The translations under genes were made by a program, and so were the position numbers. Source: Pseudomonas sp. PD9R (GTDB lineage Bacteria; Pseudomonadota; Gammaproteobacteria; Pseudomonadales; Pseudomonadaceae). Taken from it: a stretch of DNA of 64,000 nt. How positions within the stretch are numbered: position 1 is the stretch's first letter; every line of letters starts with the position of its first letter. Under the pieces are notes generated by a model. The model made no database searches. It saw nothing but the letters and a program-made list of their open reading frames with translations, and was not told the origin of the DNA. The stretch is from contig NZ_JAHTMR010000001.1 of assembly GCF_019200975.1 (NCBI RefSeq), positions 637,400-701,399 on the forward strand, written 5' to 3'. Shown here one piece after another: positions 56,254 to 64,000 of the stretch.

Positions 56254-57855
56254 TCAGGCAGATAGAAAAGCGGCAGCATCCAGTTCCAGCAGCACGGGCT
56301 GACGGGTGTCGGCCAGGCTGATGAGCACTTCGCGCAGTTGCTCGCGACTACTGACCGGCAGGTGTTGTACGTGGCAGGACTTGGCCAGGGCGGCAAAGTC
56401 CGGAGGCAGGATGTCGACGCCCAGCGGCGGGATATCGCGGGCGGTCATGTAGTCGCGGATTTCGGCATAGCAATGGTTGTTCCACAGCACCACGATCACT
56501 CCGACCTCTGCTTCGCGCGCGGCAATCAGTTCGGCACTGGAGAATTGCACGCCACCGTCGCCCACCACGGCGATGACCGGGCGGTGGGGCATGGCCAGCT
56601 TGGCGCCGATGGCGGCAGGCAAGCCGTAGCCCAGGGTGCCGAAACCGGTCCCGGCGTTGAACCAGCTATTGGCCTGAGGTGCGCGATACCCCAGCGCTCC
56701 CTGGTAAACCGGCTGGGTCGAATCGCCGACCACAATCGGCGCCGGCAGACTGTCACGCAGGGTGTCGAGCATTTGCTGCATGACGTTTTGCTTGGATGTC
56801 CAGCCAGCACGCTCGGCGGCATTGACCCGCGTCACGCTCGACTGTGCCCAGTCGCTGGCGGGGCTGTCGGGCAGTGCGTCCAGAAGTGCTTGCAGACCTT
56901 GCCCGGCATCTCCCAGCAAACCCACATCGGCACGCGCCGCGCCGAGGATTTGCAGCGGGTCGATGTCCAGGCGAATCAGCGGCGCGTTCAACGCTAAAGG
57001 CCCGAGGCCAAAGAAGTCGTAGTCGGTTTCCCCCAGTTCAGTGCCTACCGCCAACACCACATCCGCCTCTGCAAACAAGGCCCGACCATGCGCCGACGAT
57101 TGCACGCCATCGAGCAACAACGGGTGTTCAGGGGACAACAGACCACGGGCGTTGGTCGTCAGGGCGACCGGTGCTTGCAGGCGCTCAGCCAGAGCCTGCA
57201 CAGCCTGGCCGGCACGGCGTGCACCGCCACCGGCAAGGATCAATGGCTTGCGCGCCGACGCCAACAACTGCACGGCAGCGTCGATATTGGCTGCCGCCGG
57301 CGCTGGCGCTTGCGGCAAGTTACGTGGACGCAGATCGAGGTCGTCGGCCGGCATCTCCAGAACGTCCAGAGGGATTTCGATATGCACGGGGCGTGGACGG
57401 GCGCAGCTGAACAGGGCGAACGCACGAGCCAGCACTTCCGGTAGTTCCTGCGGACGCTGCAAGGTATGGCTGAAGGCGCAGACCCCGGAGACCACGGCGC
57501 GCTGGTCTGGCATCTCGTGCAAGTAACCGTGACCGAGGCGCTGGTGTTCGCGGCGGCTGGTGGTGGAGATCACCAGCATCGGCACCGAATCGGCATAGGC
57601 CTGGCCCATGGCGGTGAGGATATTGGTCATGCCGGGACCGGTGATAATGAAGCACACACCGGGTTTACCGCTGGCGCGGGCATAACCGTCGGCCATGAAT
57701 CCGGCCCCTTGCTCATGGCGGGGGCTGATGTGGCGCAGTGTGCTGCCGTGCAGTCCGCGATAAAGCTCAACGGTATGCACGCCAGGAATGCCGAATATTG
57801 ATTCCACACCGTAGCCTTCAAGCAGGCGAACGAGCGCCTGGGCACAACTGGTCAT
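56254..57855 (-). CDS. aruI: Thiamine-diphosphate decarboxylase, AruI-like (5-guanidino-2-oxopentanoate decarboxylase)
   Basis: 533 aa from the ATG at 57855 with GAGGTGC upstream. It has the ThDP enzyme layout: IFGIPGVHTVELYRGL and ISPRHEQGAGFMADGYARASGKPG (catalytic Glu region), and ThDP-binding GDGGVQFSSAELIAAREAEVGVIVVLWNNHCY. It decarboxylates the 2-oxo acid made by an AruH-type transaminase to an aldehyde. Pairing with an AruH-like gene in one operon is the reason for the symbol. A 4-guanidinobutyraldehyde dehydrogenase and guanidinobutyrase were not seen here. Confidence 0.8.
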   Translation of the reverse strand: MTSCAQALVRLLEGYGVESIFGIPGVHTVELYRGLHGSTLRHISPRHEQGAGFMADGYARASGKPGVCFIITGPGMTNILTAMGQAYADSVPMLVISTTSRREHQRLGHGYLHEMPDQRAVVSGVCAFSHTLQRPQELPEVLARAFALFSCARPRPVHIEIPLDVLEMPADDLDLRPRNLPQAPAPAAANIDAAVQLLASARKPLILAGGGARRAGQAVQALAERLQAPVALTTNARGLLSPEHPLLLDGVQSSAHGRALFAEADVVLAVGTELGETDYDFFGLGPLALNAPLIRLDIDPLQILGAARADVGLLGDAGQGLQALLDALPDSPASDWAQSSVTRVNAAERAGWTSKQNVMQQMLDTLRDSLPAPIVVGDSTQPVYQGALGYRAPQANSWFNAGTGFGTLGYGLPAAIGAKLAMPHRPVIAVVGDGGVQFSSAELIAAREAEVGVIVVLWNNHCYAEIRDYMTARDIPPLGVDILPPDFAALAKSCHVQHLPVSSREQLREVLISLADTRQPVLLELDAAAFLSA

Positions 57856-57924
57856 GCGAGCACCTCTTGTTTTTCTTATGGAGGTCAGGCGAAGAAAAAC
57901 CTGAATCGAGTGCCCTAGTATTGG

Positions 57925-57969
57925 TGACAAAATAATTACATCAATCAAAATAAATTTGCGTCATTGTCA
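57925..57969. promoter_or_regulatory. Inverted repeat in AT-rich divergent promoter region
   Basis: TGACAA (57925) and TTGTCA (57964) form an inverted pair across 33 bp in an AT-rich stretch between the AruI-like and AstE-like genes. This is a likely divergent promoter/operator region; the regulator is not in view. Confidence 0.35.
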
Positions 57970-58106
57970 AATTTAATTGAACGATTATTCCCTCGTCAGC
58001 CCCGCTGAAAGGATCATTTGGCTCACCATTGACGGGGAAATTATTCGATTGTGGGGGGCTTTCATTTTCATAAAGATGGATCGACCAACCCCATAAGGAA
58101 AACCCC

Positions 58107-59225
58107 ATGCGCGTCGAGCACCATCCCCTGTTGACCCGCAACCCGTGCACCCGGCGCGAGCTGATCAGCCTGCATTACGGCCAGGCGGGTCGCGCCGGCA
58201 AGGTGTACTTGCAAGCCAGCCTGCACGCCGACGAATTGCCCGGCATGTTGGCGTTGCATCATCTGCGGCAATTGCTGGACAGGGCCGAGGCCCGTGGCGA
58301 GATCCTCGGGGAAATCGTGCTGGTACCCATCGCCAACCCGATCGGCCTGGAACAGACATTGATGCACGATGCCATGGGCCGTTTTGACTTCAATAGCGGT
58401 GAGAACTTCAACCGACGCTACCCAGATTTGGCCGAGATGGTTGCAGGGCGCCTGGCGCATGAGCTGACTGCAGACCTTGACCAGAATCGGCAAATGATTC
58501 GTCGCGCCATGGCCGATGCGCTGAAACAGATGCAACCCGTCACCGAGATTGACTCCCTGCGCCAGGCCCAATTGCTGTTGGCGTTCGATGCCGATGTGGT
58601 TCTCGATCTGCATTGCGATGCCCAGGCCGTGGTCCACCTTTACGGCGAGACGCCTTACTCGGCGCAGATCGAACCGCTGGCGCGCTACATCGGTGCTCAA
58701 GCCACGTTGCTCGCCGAAGGCAGCGGCGCCGGCTCGTTCGACGAAGCCTGCGGTCAACCATGGTGGCGGCTGGCCGAACAGTTCGCCGGTCGTTTCCCGA
58801 TTCCGTCAGGCTGCATCGCGGCAACTGTCGAGTTGCGCGGCGAAGCGCAGGTCGAACACGCACTGGCAGCCCAGGACGCGGCTGCGCTCTATGCGTTCCT
58901 GCAACACCGCGCAATCCTTGCTGGCGCCGCACCGCCCATGCCCGCGCTGGCCCGACCGGCCACCCCCTTCGACGGCTCACTCACCCTGCATGCCCCGTGT
59001 GCGGGGCTGGTGGTATTCCTGCATCAGCCAGGCGCCTGGATTGAATGCGATGAACCCGTGGTGCACATCATCGATCCCATTGGCGGTGCAACGCAGGTGG
59101 TATGCAGTTCAGTGAGTGGGGTGATGTACATGCGCAGCGCGATCCGGTTTGCGGCGCCAGGAGTGGAGTTATGCAAGGTGGCGGGGACGACGGCGCTGGA
59201 GGGTGGGGTGGTGGTTTCGGCGTGA
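58107..59225 (+). CDS. Succinylglutamate desuccinylase/aspartoacylase family deacylase
   Basis: 372 aa. N-terminal zinc-binding HADE (His40 and Glu43 in ASLHADELPG) and a second His in DLHCDAQAVVHLYG match the M14 subfamily AstE/aspartoacylase. The long C-terminal beta domain (LTLHAPCAGLVVFLHQPGAWIECDEPVVHIIDP) is typical of the family group called DUF2817/AstE-like. It hydrolyses N-acyl amino acids. It is divergent from the AruI operon, and a good ribosome site (AAGGAAAACCCC) precedes the ATG. Confidence 0.84.
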   Translation: MRVEHHPLLTRNPCTRRELISLHYGQAGRAGKVYLQASLHADELPGMLALHHLRQLLDRAEARGEILGEIVLVPIANPIGLEQTLMHDAMGRFDFNSGENFNRRYPDLAEMVAGRLAHELTADLDQNRQMIRRAMADALKQMQPVTEIDSLRQAQLLLAFDADVVLDLHCDAQAVVHLYGETPYSAQIEPLARYIGAQATLLAEGSGAGSFDEACGQPWWRLAEQFAGRFPIPSGCIAATVELRGEAQVEHALAAQDAAALYAFLQHRAILAGAAPPMPALARPATPFDGSLTLHAPCAGLVVFLHQPGAWIECDEPVVHIIDPIGGATQVVCSSVSGVMYMRSAIRFAAPGVELCKVAGTTALEGGVVVSA

Positions 59226-59248
59226 TGAAGAGCAAAACCTGTTGTTGA

Positions 59249-59341
59249 GAGCTTGTTTGCGATGAACCCAAGGACGACGCGCTGAACCAGGCAGCCTGTG
59301 TAATCGTTGACGTTCATCGCGAGCAAGCTCGCTCCTACAGG
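59249..59341. repeat. Paired REP element with degenerate left arm
   Basis: The right arm GCGAGCAAGCTCGCTCCTAC is intact. The left arm (59249, TTGAGAGCTTGTTTGCGATG) has several mismatches. It lies between the convergent AstE-like and aldehyde dehydrogenase genes. Confidence 0.75.
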
Positions 59342-59355
59342 TGTGAGGGTGTTTT

Positions 59356-60936
59356 TTAGATTGGGTTTTTATGGCTGATGCCGTCAACCAGACGGGCGAT
59401 GCCCAGTGGATTGGCGTTTTTCAGTGGCTCCGGCAATAACGCGTCCGGGCAATTCTGATAGCACACCGGGCGTAGAAATCGCTCGATGGCCAGACTGCCG
59501 ACTGAGGTGCCGCGAACATCGGACGTGGCCGGATAGGGGCCGCCATGCACCATCGCGTCGCAGACTTCGACGCCGGTGGGGTAGCCGTTGAACAGCACCC
59601 GACCGACTTTCTGTTCCAGCAGGATCAGCAGGTCGGCGTGTTCCTCCAGGTCTTGCGCTTCGCCAATCAGGGTCGCGGTGAGTTGCCCGTGCAAGCTGTT
59701 CAGCGCCTGTCGCAGTTCGGCCTTGTCGGCCACTTCGATGATCAGGGTGGTCGGCCCGAACACTTCTTCCTGAAGCAACGGATCACCTTGCAGCAGCAGG
59801 CTGATATCGGCCTTGAACAATTGCGGTCGCGCTTGGTTGCCGTGCGGGTCATCGCCGGCCAGGCGGGTCACGCCCGGATGGCTGAGCAACGCCTGCACGC
59901 CTTTTTCATAGCTGCGCAGGGTGCCGGCGTTGAGCATGGTTTGCGCCGGTTGTTCGGCCATCAGCGCGCTTAGTGTTGCAACGAAAGCGCTGAACGCGGG
60001 GGCGCGAATGCCGAGCACCAAACCCGGGTTGGTGCAGAACTGGCCACAACCGAGCACCACGGAAGCGGCGAGTTCGCCGGCGATATTCTCGCCCCGTGCG
60101 TTCAGTGCTTCGGGCAGTACCACGACGGGGTTGATGCTGCTCATTTCGGCGAACACCGGGATAGGCTGTGGTCGTGCCGCCGCCATGTCGCACAGCGCAC
60201 GGCCACCTTTGAGCGAGCCGGTGAACCCGACCGCCTGAATCGCCGGATGCTTGACCAGCGTTTCACCGACGCCAGCGCCGTAGATCATGTTGAACACACC
60301 TTTGGGCATGCCAGTCTGCTCGGCGGCCCGAAGGATGGCATCGGCTACGCATTCGGCCGTGGCCATGTGGCCACTGTGCGCTTTGAACACCACCGGGCAA
60401 CCGGCGGCCAGGGCAGCGGCGGTATCACCGCCAGCAGTGGAGAAGGCCAGCGGGAAATTGCTGGCGCCGAACACGGCCACCGGGCCGACGCCGATTCGGT
60501 ACTGACGCAGGTCGATCCGTGGCAGCGGTTGACGCTCGGGCAAGGCGCGGTCGATACGGGCACCGTAGAAGTCGCCGCGCCGCAGGACCTGAGCGAACAA
60601 GCGCATCTGACCGCTGGTGCGACCACGTTCGCCCCGAATGCGCGCATACGGCAATGCCGTTTCGCGGGTGACCAGTGCGACGAATTCGTCATCCAGGGCA
60701 TCCAGTTGCGCGGCGATGGCTTCAAGAAAATCTGCGCGACGTGTCGCTGGCAAGCTGCGAAATACCGGGTAGGCGGCAGCGGCAGCCTGGGCGGCGGCGT
60801 GCACTTCTTCCTCGGTGGCTTGTACGAAGGAGAAGGTCAGGGCTTCGCCGGTGCTGGCGTCATGGCTGCGTAGCGTGATGCTGCCAGCGGCGCTACGGGC
60901 ACCGCCGATGTAGTTGTGGCCGAGAATCTGAGGCAT
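59356..60936 (-). CDS. 2,5-dioxovalerate (alpha-ketoglutarate semialdehyde) dehydrogenase
   Basis: 526 aa from an ATG with ACAGGAGTG upstream, typical length for the KGSADH type. The cofactor region is VFGASNFPLAFSTAGGDTAAALAAGCPVVFKAHSGH, general-base Glu in VFAEMSSINPVVV and catalytic Cys in GCGQFCTNPGL. It oxidises alpha-ketoglutarate semialdehyde to 2-oxoglutarate, the last step of hydroxyproline breakdown. Downstream of a DHDPS-type deaminase and MFS importer on the same strand, the fit to a hydroxyproline pathway is good. Confidence 0.87.
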   Translation of the reverse strand: MPQILGHNYIGGARSAAGSITLRSHDASTGEALTFSFVQATEEEVHAAAQAAAAAYPVFRSLPATRRADFLEAIAAQLDALDDEFVALVTRETALPYARIRGERGRTSGQMRLFAQVLRRGDFYGARIDRALPERQPLPRIDLRQYRIGVGPVAVFGASNFPLAFSTAGGDTAAALAAGCPVVFKAHSGHMATAECVADAILRAAEQTGMPKGVFNMIYGAGVGETLVKHPAIQAVGFTGSLKGGRALCDMAAARPQPIPVFAEMSSINPVVVLPEALNARGENIAGELAASVVLGCGQFCTNPGLVLGIRAPAFSAFVATLSALMAEQPAQTMLNAGTLRSYEKGVQALLSHPGVTRLAGDDPHGNQARPQLFKADISLLLQGDPLLQEEVFGPTTLIIEVADKAELRQALNSLHGQLTATLIGEAQDLEEHADLLILLEQKVGRVLFNGYPTGVEVCDAMVHGGPYPATSDVRGTSVGSLAIERFLRPVCYQNCPDALLPEPLKNANPLGIARLVDGISHKNPI

Positions 60937-60968
60937 TGAGCACTCCTGTCGGAACTGAGAAATGGACT

Positions 60969-61063
60969 CCTGTAGGAGCGAGGCTTGCCCGCGAAGGCAG
61001 TAAGTCAGTCGACACCAATGGTAAATGTCAGACCCCATTCGCGGGCAAGCCTCGCTCCTACAA
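60969..61063. repeat. Paired inverted REP element within the hydroxyproline gene set
   Basis: Arms CTGTAGGAGCGAGGCTTGCC and GGGCAAGCCTCGCTCCTACA flank about 50 bp between the MFS gene stop and the dehydrogenase start, so it may separate their expression. Confidence 0.9.
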
Positions 61064-61073
61064 GGGGAATGGT

Positions 61074-62468
61074 TCAGGCCAGCGAATCAGCCCGACGCGG
61101 GTTAGCCGGGGCACTGTCCAATGCAGCAATCCGCGCCGCAGCCTCGGCATCCACCGCGTGCAGCGACTTGCCACGGGTTTCACGGGTCAGGCCGACAGCA
61201 ACAATGGAGATCAGTGCCGCACCGACCAGGTACCAGGCGATGGGTGTCGAGCTGTGGTACTTGTTGAGCAGCGTGATCGCGATCAACGGTGCCAACGAAC
61301 CTGCGAAGATCGGCGCCACCTGGTAGCACAGCGACAACGCCGTGTAGCGCACGTGGGTCGGGAACATCTCGGCCATCAGCGCTGAATACGGTGCGTAGGT
61401 CATCGACTCGATGGCCAGGCCCAGGGTGATGGCGGCCATGATCAGCCAGTTATTCCCGGTGTCCATCATCGGGAAACCGATGAATCCCCAAAAAGCAGTG
61501 AGCACTGCACCGACCAAGTAGACCGGTTTGCGCCCGACCAGATCGGATAGGTAACCCATCAACGGGATCAGGAAGAAGTGCAGCAGGTGAGCGCCGAACA
61601 TCAGCAACAGAATCTCCGACGTGTCCTTGTGCACTACCAGTTTCAGGTAGGTGATCGAGAAGGTTACGACGGTGTAGTAGAGGATGTTCTCGGCAAACCG
61701 CGCGCCGATACCGACCAGCACTGAGCGCCAGTGGTGACGCAGCACTTCCACCACGCCCAGTTGTTGTTGCTTGGTGTGCGCCTGACGGGCCTGGGCTTCC
61801 TTGAAAATCGGGGCGTCATCGACGCTGGTACGAATCCAGTAACCGATCAGCACCACCACCGCCGAGAACCAGAACGCCACGCGCCAGCCCCAGGCGAGGA
61901 ATTGCTCCTCCGACAGGTTCGACGACAACAGCAGCAGGGCAACCGTCGCCACCAGGTTGCCGGCCGGCACACCGGCTTGTGGCCAACTGGCCCAGAAGCC
62001 ACGTCGGTTGTCCGGGCAATGTTCGGACACCAGCAGAATTGCGCCACCCCATTCACCGCCAAAGGCGAACCCCTGGATCAGCCGTAACAGCACCAGTAAC
62101 ACCGGCGCGGCATAGCCTATCTGCTCGAAGCCGGGCAGGCAGCCCATCAAAAAAGTAGTGATGCCGACCACCACCAGGCTCAGTTGCAGCAGGCGTTTAC
62201 GGCCGAATTTGTCACCGTAGTGACCGAACACCAGGCCACCCAGCGGGCGGGCGAGAAAGCCCACGGCGTAGAGGGCGAAGGCGGCGATGATGCCGTCGAC
62301 GGGGCTGTCGGTCTGGCGAAAGAACAACTGGCCGAAGACCAGTGCCGAAGCCGTACCGTAGAGAAAGAATTCATACCACTCAGCGACGGTGCCGGCCATG
62401 GCGGCGGCCACGACGCGCTTGAGTCCCGAGGGCGTGGTTGCGCTTTGAATGTGTTGAGGGTTGGGCAT
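61074..62468 (-). CDS. MFS transporter, metabolite:H+ symporter family
   Basis: 464 aa from the ATG at 62468. Twelve hydrophobic helices, with the start [32 protein letters not shown] and the motif [21 protein letters not shown] between helices 2 and 3. [14 protein letters not shown] is typical of the proline/betaine/shikimate symporter (MHS) group. It probably imports hydroxyproline or a related compound. It lies 72 bp after the deaminase gene and before the semialdehyde dehydrogenase. Confidence 0.88.
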   Translation of the reverse strand: MPNPQHIQSATTPSGLKRVVAAAMAGTVAEWYEFFLYGTASALVFGQLFFRQTDSPVDGIIAAFALYAVGFLARPLGGLVFGHYGDKFGRKRLLQLSLVVVGITTFLMGCLPGFEQIGYAAPVLLVLLRLIQGFAFGGEWGGAILLVSEHCPDNRRGFWASWPQAGVPAGNLVATVALLLLSSNLSEEQFLAWGWRVAFWFSAVVVLIGYWIRTSVDDAPIFKEAQARQAHTKQQQLGVVEVLRHHWRSVLVGIGARFAENILYYTVVTFSITYLKLVVHKDTSEILLLMFGAHLLHFFLIPLMGYLSDLVGRKPVYLVGAVLTAFWGFIGFPMMDTGNNWLIMAAITLGLAIESMTYAPYSALMAEMFPTHVRYTALSLCYQVAPIFAGSLAPLIAITLLNKYHSSTPIAWYLVGAALISIVAVGLTRETRGKSLHAVDAEAAARIAALDSAPANPRRADSLA

Positions 62469-62540
62469 GCTGGCGTTTCCTGTAGGGGCGCAAAAAACAG
62501 GCAGCCGGGCCGGGCCTTGAAGGGCCCGCCCGGCAATCAC

Positions 62541-63458
62541 TCAGAGACCGACGTCCGGCAGCTGTGGACGGTTGGCCAGGGCCTTGGCCATGATCTGCTC
62601 GACGAAAACCCGATCGGCTTCCGGCAGGGCCAGACGCGGCGGGCGGGTCAGCGCGCTGCCGCGACCGGCGATGGCTTCGCACAGCTTGATGCACTGCACC
62701 AGGTCGGCACGGGCATCCAGGTGCAGGATCGGCATCAGCCATTCATAGATCGGCATCGCTTCGGCGAAGCGCCCGGCCTTGGCCAGACGGAAGATGGTTT
62801 CGCCTTCTTTCGGGAACACGTTGGACATGCCCGATACCCAGCCTTCAGCACCGACGGCGATGCTTTCCAGCACCACGTCATCCAGACCGGCGAACAGCAC
62901 GAAGCGGTCGCCGACTTCATTGCGCACGTCGATGAAACGACGGGTATCGCCGGAGGAATCCTTGAAACACACCACGTTGTCGCAGTCGGCCAGGGAAATC
63001 AGGATGTCCGGGGTGACGTCGTTTTTGTAGATCGGCGGGTTGTTGTAGACCATCAGCGGCACGTCGGCGTTTTTCGCCACGTAGCGGTAGTGCTCGGCGG
63101 TTTCGAATGGCTTGGAGCCGTAGACCAGCGCTGGCATCAGCATCACACCGTCGACGCCGACCTTGCGCACCGCGTTGGCAACTTTGGCTGCTTGAATGCT
63201 GGTGAATTCGGCCACGCCGCAGATCACCGGCACGCGCCCGCGAGAGGCATCCACCGCCACTTCAGTCACGGCGATTTTTTCTTCGGCGGTCAGCGAGGTG
63301 TTTTCACCGACCGAACCGCAAACCACCAGACCCGAAACGCCGTCACGGATCACGTTGGAAATCACCTGGTGGGTTTTATCCAGGTTGATGCTGAAGTCGT
63401 CGTTGAATTGAGTGGTCACTGCTGGGAAGACGCCACTCCAGTTGATTCGCTTGCTCAT
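62541..63458 (-). CDS. DHDPS/NAL-family enzyme, likely 1-pyrroline-4-hydroxy-2-carboxylate deaminase
   Basis: 305 aa, with the strong ribosome site CCGGAGGCAAC. TIM barrel with Schiff-base Lys166 (CFKDSSGD) and Tyr138 (MVYNNP), GSVGENTSLTAEE for the substrate carboxylate. In the hydroxyproline pathway this family deaminates and dehydrates the imine to alpha-ketoglutarate semialdehyde. The adjacent epimerase and semialdehyde dehydrogenase are what make this the likely role; a plain DHDPS is less likely because of them. A palindromic operator lies just upstream. Confidence 0.86.
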   Translation of the reverse strand: MSKRINWSGVFPAVTTQFNDDFSINLDKTHQVISNVIRDGVSGLVVCGSVGENTSLTAEEKIAVTEVAVDASRGRVPVICGVAEFTSIQAAKVANAVRKVGVDGVMLMPALVYGSKPFETAEHYRYVAKNADVPLMVYNNPPIYKNDVTPDILISLADCDNVVCFKDSSGDTRRFIDVRNEVGDRFVLFAGLDDVVLESIAVGAEGWVSGMSNVFPKEGETIFRLAKAGRFAEAMPIYEWLMPILHLDARADLVQCIKLCEAIAGRGSALTRPPRLALPEADRVFVEQIMAKALANRPQLPDVGL

Positions 63459-63485
63459 TGTTGCCTCCGGTTCGTTAATTGTATT

Positions 63486-63495
63486 TCGTATACGA
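63486..63495. promoter_or_regulatory. Palindromic operator candidate (GntR type) in the hydroxyproline promoter
   Basis: TCGTATACGA is a perfect palindrome, with GTATTT and TATTTA around it, like the operators of FCD-type GntR regulators. A TACAAT -10-like hexamer follows on the minus strand (63478-63483), about 20 bp before the deaminase start, so a bound repressor would block RNA polymerase. Confidence 0.5.
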
Positions 63496-63571
63496 TATTT
63501 AAAATGAAAGGAATCGGCTAGTGGTTTTTTCGTGTTTTTTTGGGTTTATCTGGCCGTTGGTCTGGTGAAGC

Positions 63572-63710
63572 TGTGGCGAGGGAGCTTGTCGAATCGTCGC
63601 ACCGTCCCGCTTGACTGCGCAGCAGTCGTAAATCCAGAGAACTCGCTGTATCAGACACACTGCAATTGGGGCTGCTGCGCTGTCCAGCGGGAGCAAGCTC
63701 CCTCGCCACA
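63572..63710. repeat. REP-like inverted pair, divergent type
   Basis: Left TGTGGCGAGGGAGCTTGTCG and right GGGAGCAAGCTCCCTCGCCA are complementary in their cores (GGAGCTTG / CAAGCTCC), with about 95 bp between. The core differs from the other REPs of the window, forming a third type. Confidence 0.7.
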
Positions 63711-63727
63711 AAAGCCCCCGCTTGGCA

Positions 63728-64000
63728 TCAGGCACCGGGCCAAGTGTCGGACAGGCGATAGCCCTGTGGCCACGGATCGCTTGGATCGAGCAGCAACTGG
63801 TGGGTACCGGTAATCCAGGCGCGCCCGGAAATGCAGGGATAGATGGCAGCGCGCCCGGCCACTTCGGTCAGCGAATCGATCCGGCAGTGGAACTCCGAGC
63901 CGATGATCGAGCGACCGATAAAGCGGTCGCCAACCTGCATCAAGCCTTTGGCTTGCAGCACCGCCATACGCGCCGAGCAACCGGTGCCGGTGGGCGAGCG
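63728..64000 (-). CDS. 4-hydroxyproline 2-epimerase / proline racemase family (5' end outside window)
   Basis: The last 90 residues are visible. The second catalytic Cys lies in [11 protein letters not shown] at the right edge, followed by the typical tail [58 protein letters not shown]. The family interconverts trans-4-hydroxy-L-proline and its cis-D isomer, the first pathway step. Hydroxyproline rather than proline is inferred from the neighbouring deaminase and semialdehyde dehydrogenase. The first active-site Cys is out of view. Confidence 0.88.
   Translation of the reverse strand, partial: RSPTGTGCSARMAVLQAKGLMQVGDRFIGRSIIGSEFHCRIDSLTEVAGRAAIYPCISGRAWITGTHQLLLDPSDPWPQGYRLSDTWPGA

Noticed and set aside
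55050..56321. Long open frame opposite the M20 amidohydrolase
   Set aside because: Antisense shadow; M20 metal motifs are on the minus strand.
62184..63521. 445-codon open frame opposite the MFS and deaminase genes
   Set aside because: It spans two genes and their spacer antisense, with composition of a shadow frame and no motif.

Overview
The window looks like a chromosomal segment of a fluorescent-group Pseudomonas. It is about 60% GC, densely packed with catabolic and transport genes, and scattered with Pseudomonas-type REP palindromes of two families (cores GGAGCGAGCTTGCTCGCGA and GATCGCAGCCTGCGGCAGC). Gene families such as DUF6124, DUF2790 and AruH/AruI-like enzymes also fit. I saw no rRNA, tRNA, CRISPR, IS element or prophage. 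Assignments rest on reading motifs and family resemblance by eye; no database search was run.

Layout. 1-5.6 kb: a MscS-type channel cut by the left edge, then a heavy-metal-type two-component system with a DUF2790 secreted protein and an exported alpha/beta-hydrolase. The last two each carry a CopR-like box about 100 bp upstream. 5.7-9.7 kb: grxC with an AhpD-like protein, a divergent AraC regulator, DUF488, TspO and small proteins. 9.7-14.6 kb: DUF6124 with a structured leader that looks like an RNA switch, katG, and a diguanylate cyclase. 14.7-20.7 kb: an operon resembling opine/amino-acid oxidases (three FAD proteins plus a periplasmic binding protein) with a divergent LysR regulator. 20.8-24.2 kb: gltS with an internal 24-bp tandem duplication, a membrane-anchored winged-helix protein, and a purple-acid-phosphatase-like enzyme.

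24.2-37.3 kb is the most unusual block. Around a GntR regulator with two winged-helix domains lie a polyamine-type ABC importer, two paralogous 427-aa UDP-glycosyltransferases, three small paralogous cupins, a PuuB-like FAD amine oxidoreductase, an AmgK-like sugar kinase and an aldehyde dehydrogenase. Such genes suggest uptake, glycosylation or phosphorylation, and oxidation of an amine. I know of no described pathway with this composition, so it is my candidate novel system. It is followed by a phosphonate/selenate-type ABC transporter (37.3-40.5 kb) and an APC permease, Fe-alcohol dehydrogenase, aldehyde dehydrogenase and glutamine-synthetase-like ligase operon (40.8-46.5 kb) that looks like gamma-glutamylation-dependent amine or amino-alcohol catabolism.

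46.8-50.1 kb holds small enzymes and a DpkA-like imine reductase. 50.3-59.2 kb is an amino-acid operon (AruH-like transaminase, polar amino-acid ABC transporter, M20 amidohydrolase, AruI-like 2-ketoacid decarboxylase) with a divergent AstE-like deacylase, pointing to arginine or an N-acylated/guanidino relative. 59.4-64.0 kb is a trans-4-hydroxyproline catabolic cluster (ketoglutarate semialdehyde dehydrogenase, MFS importer, DHDPS-family deaminase, epimerase cut by the right edge) with a GntR-type palindrome in its promoter. The overall theme is nutritional versatility for amines, amino acids and their derivatives.
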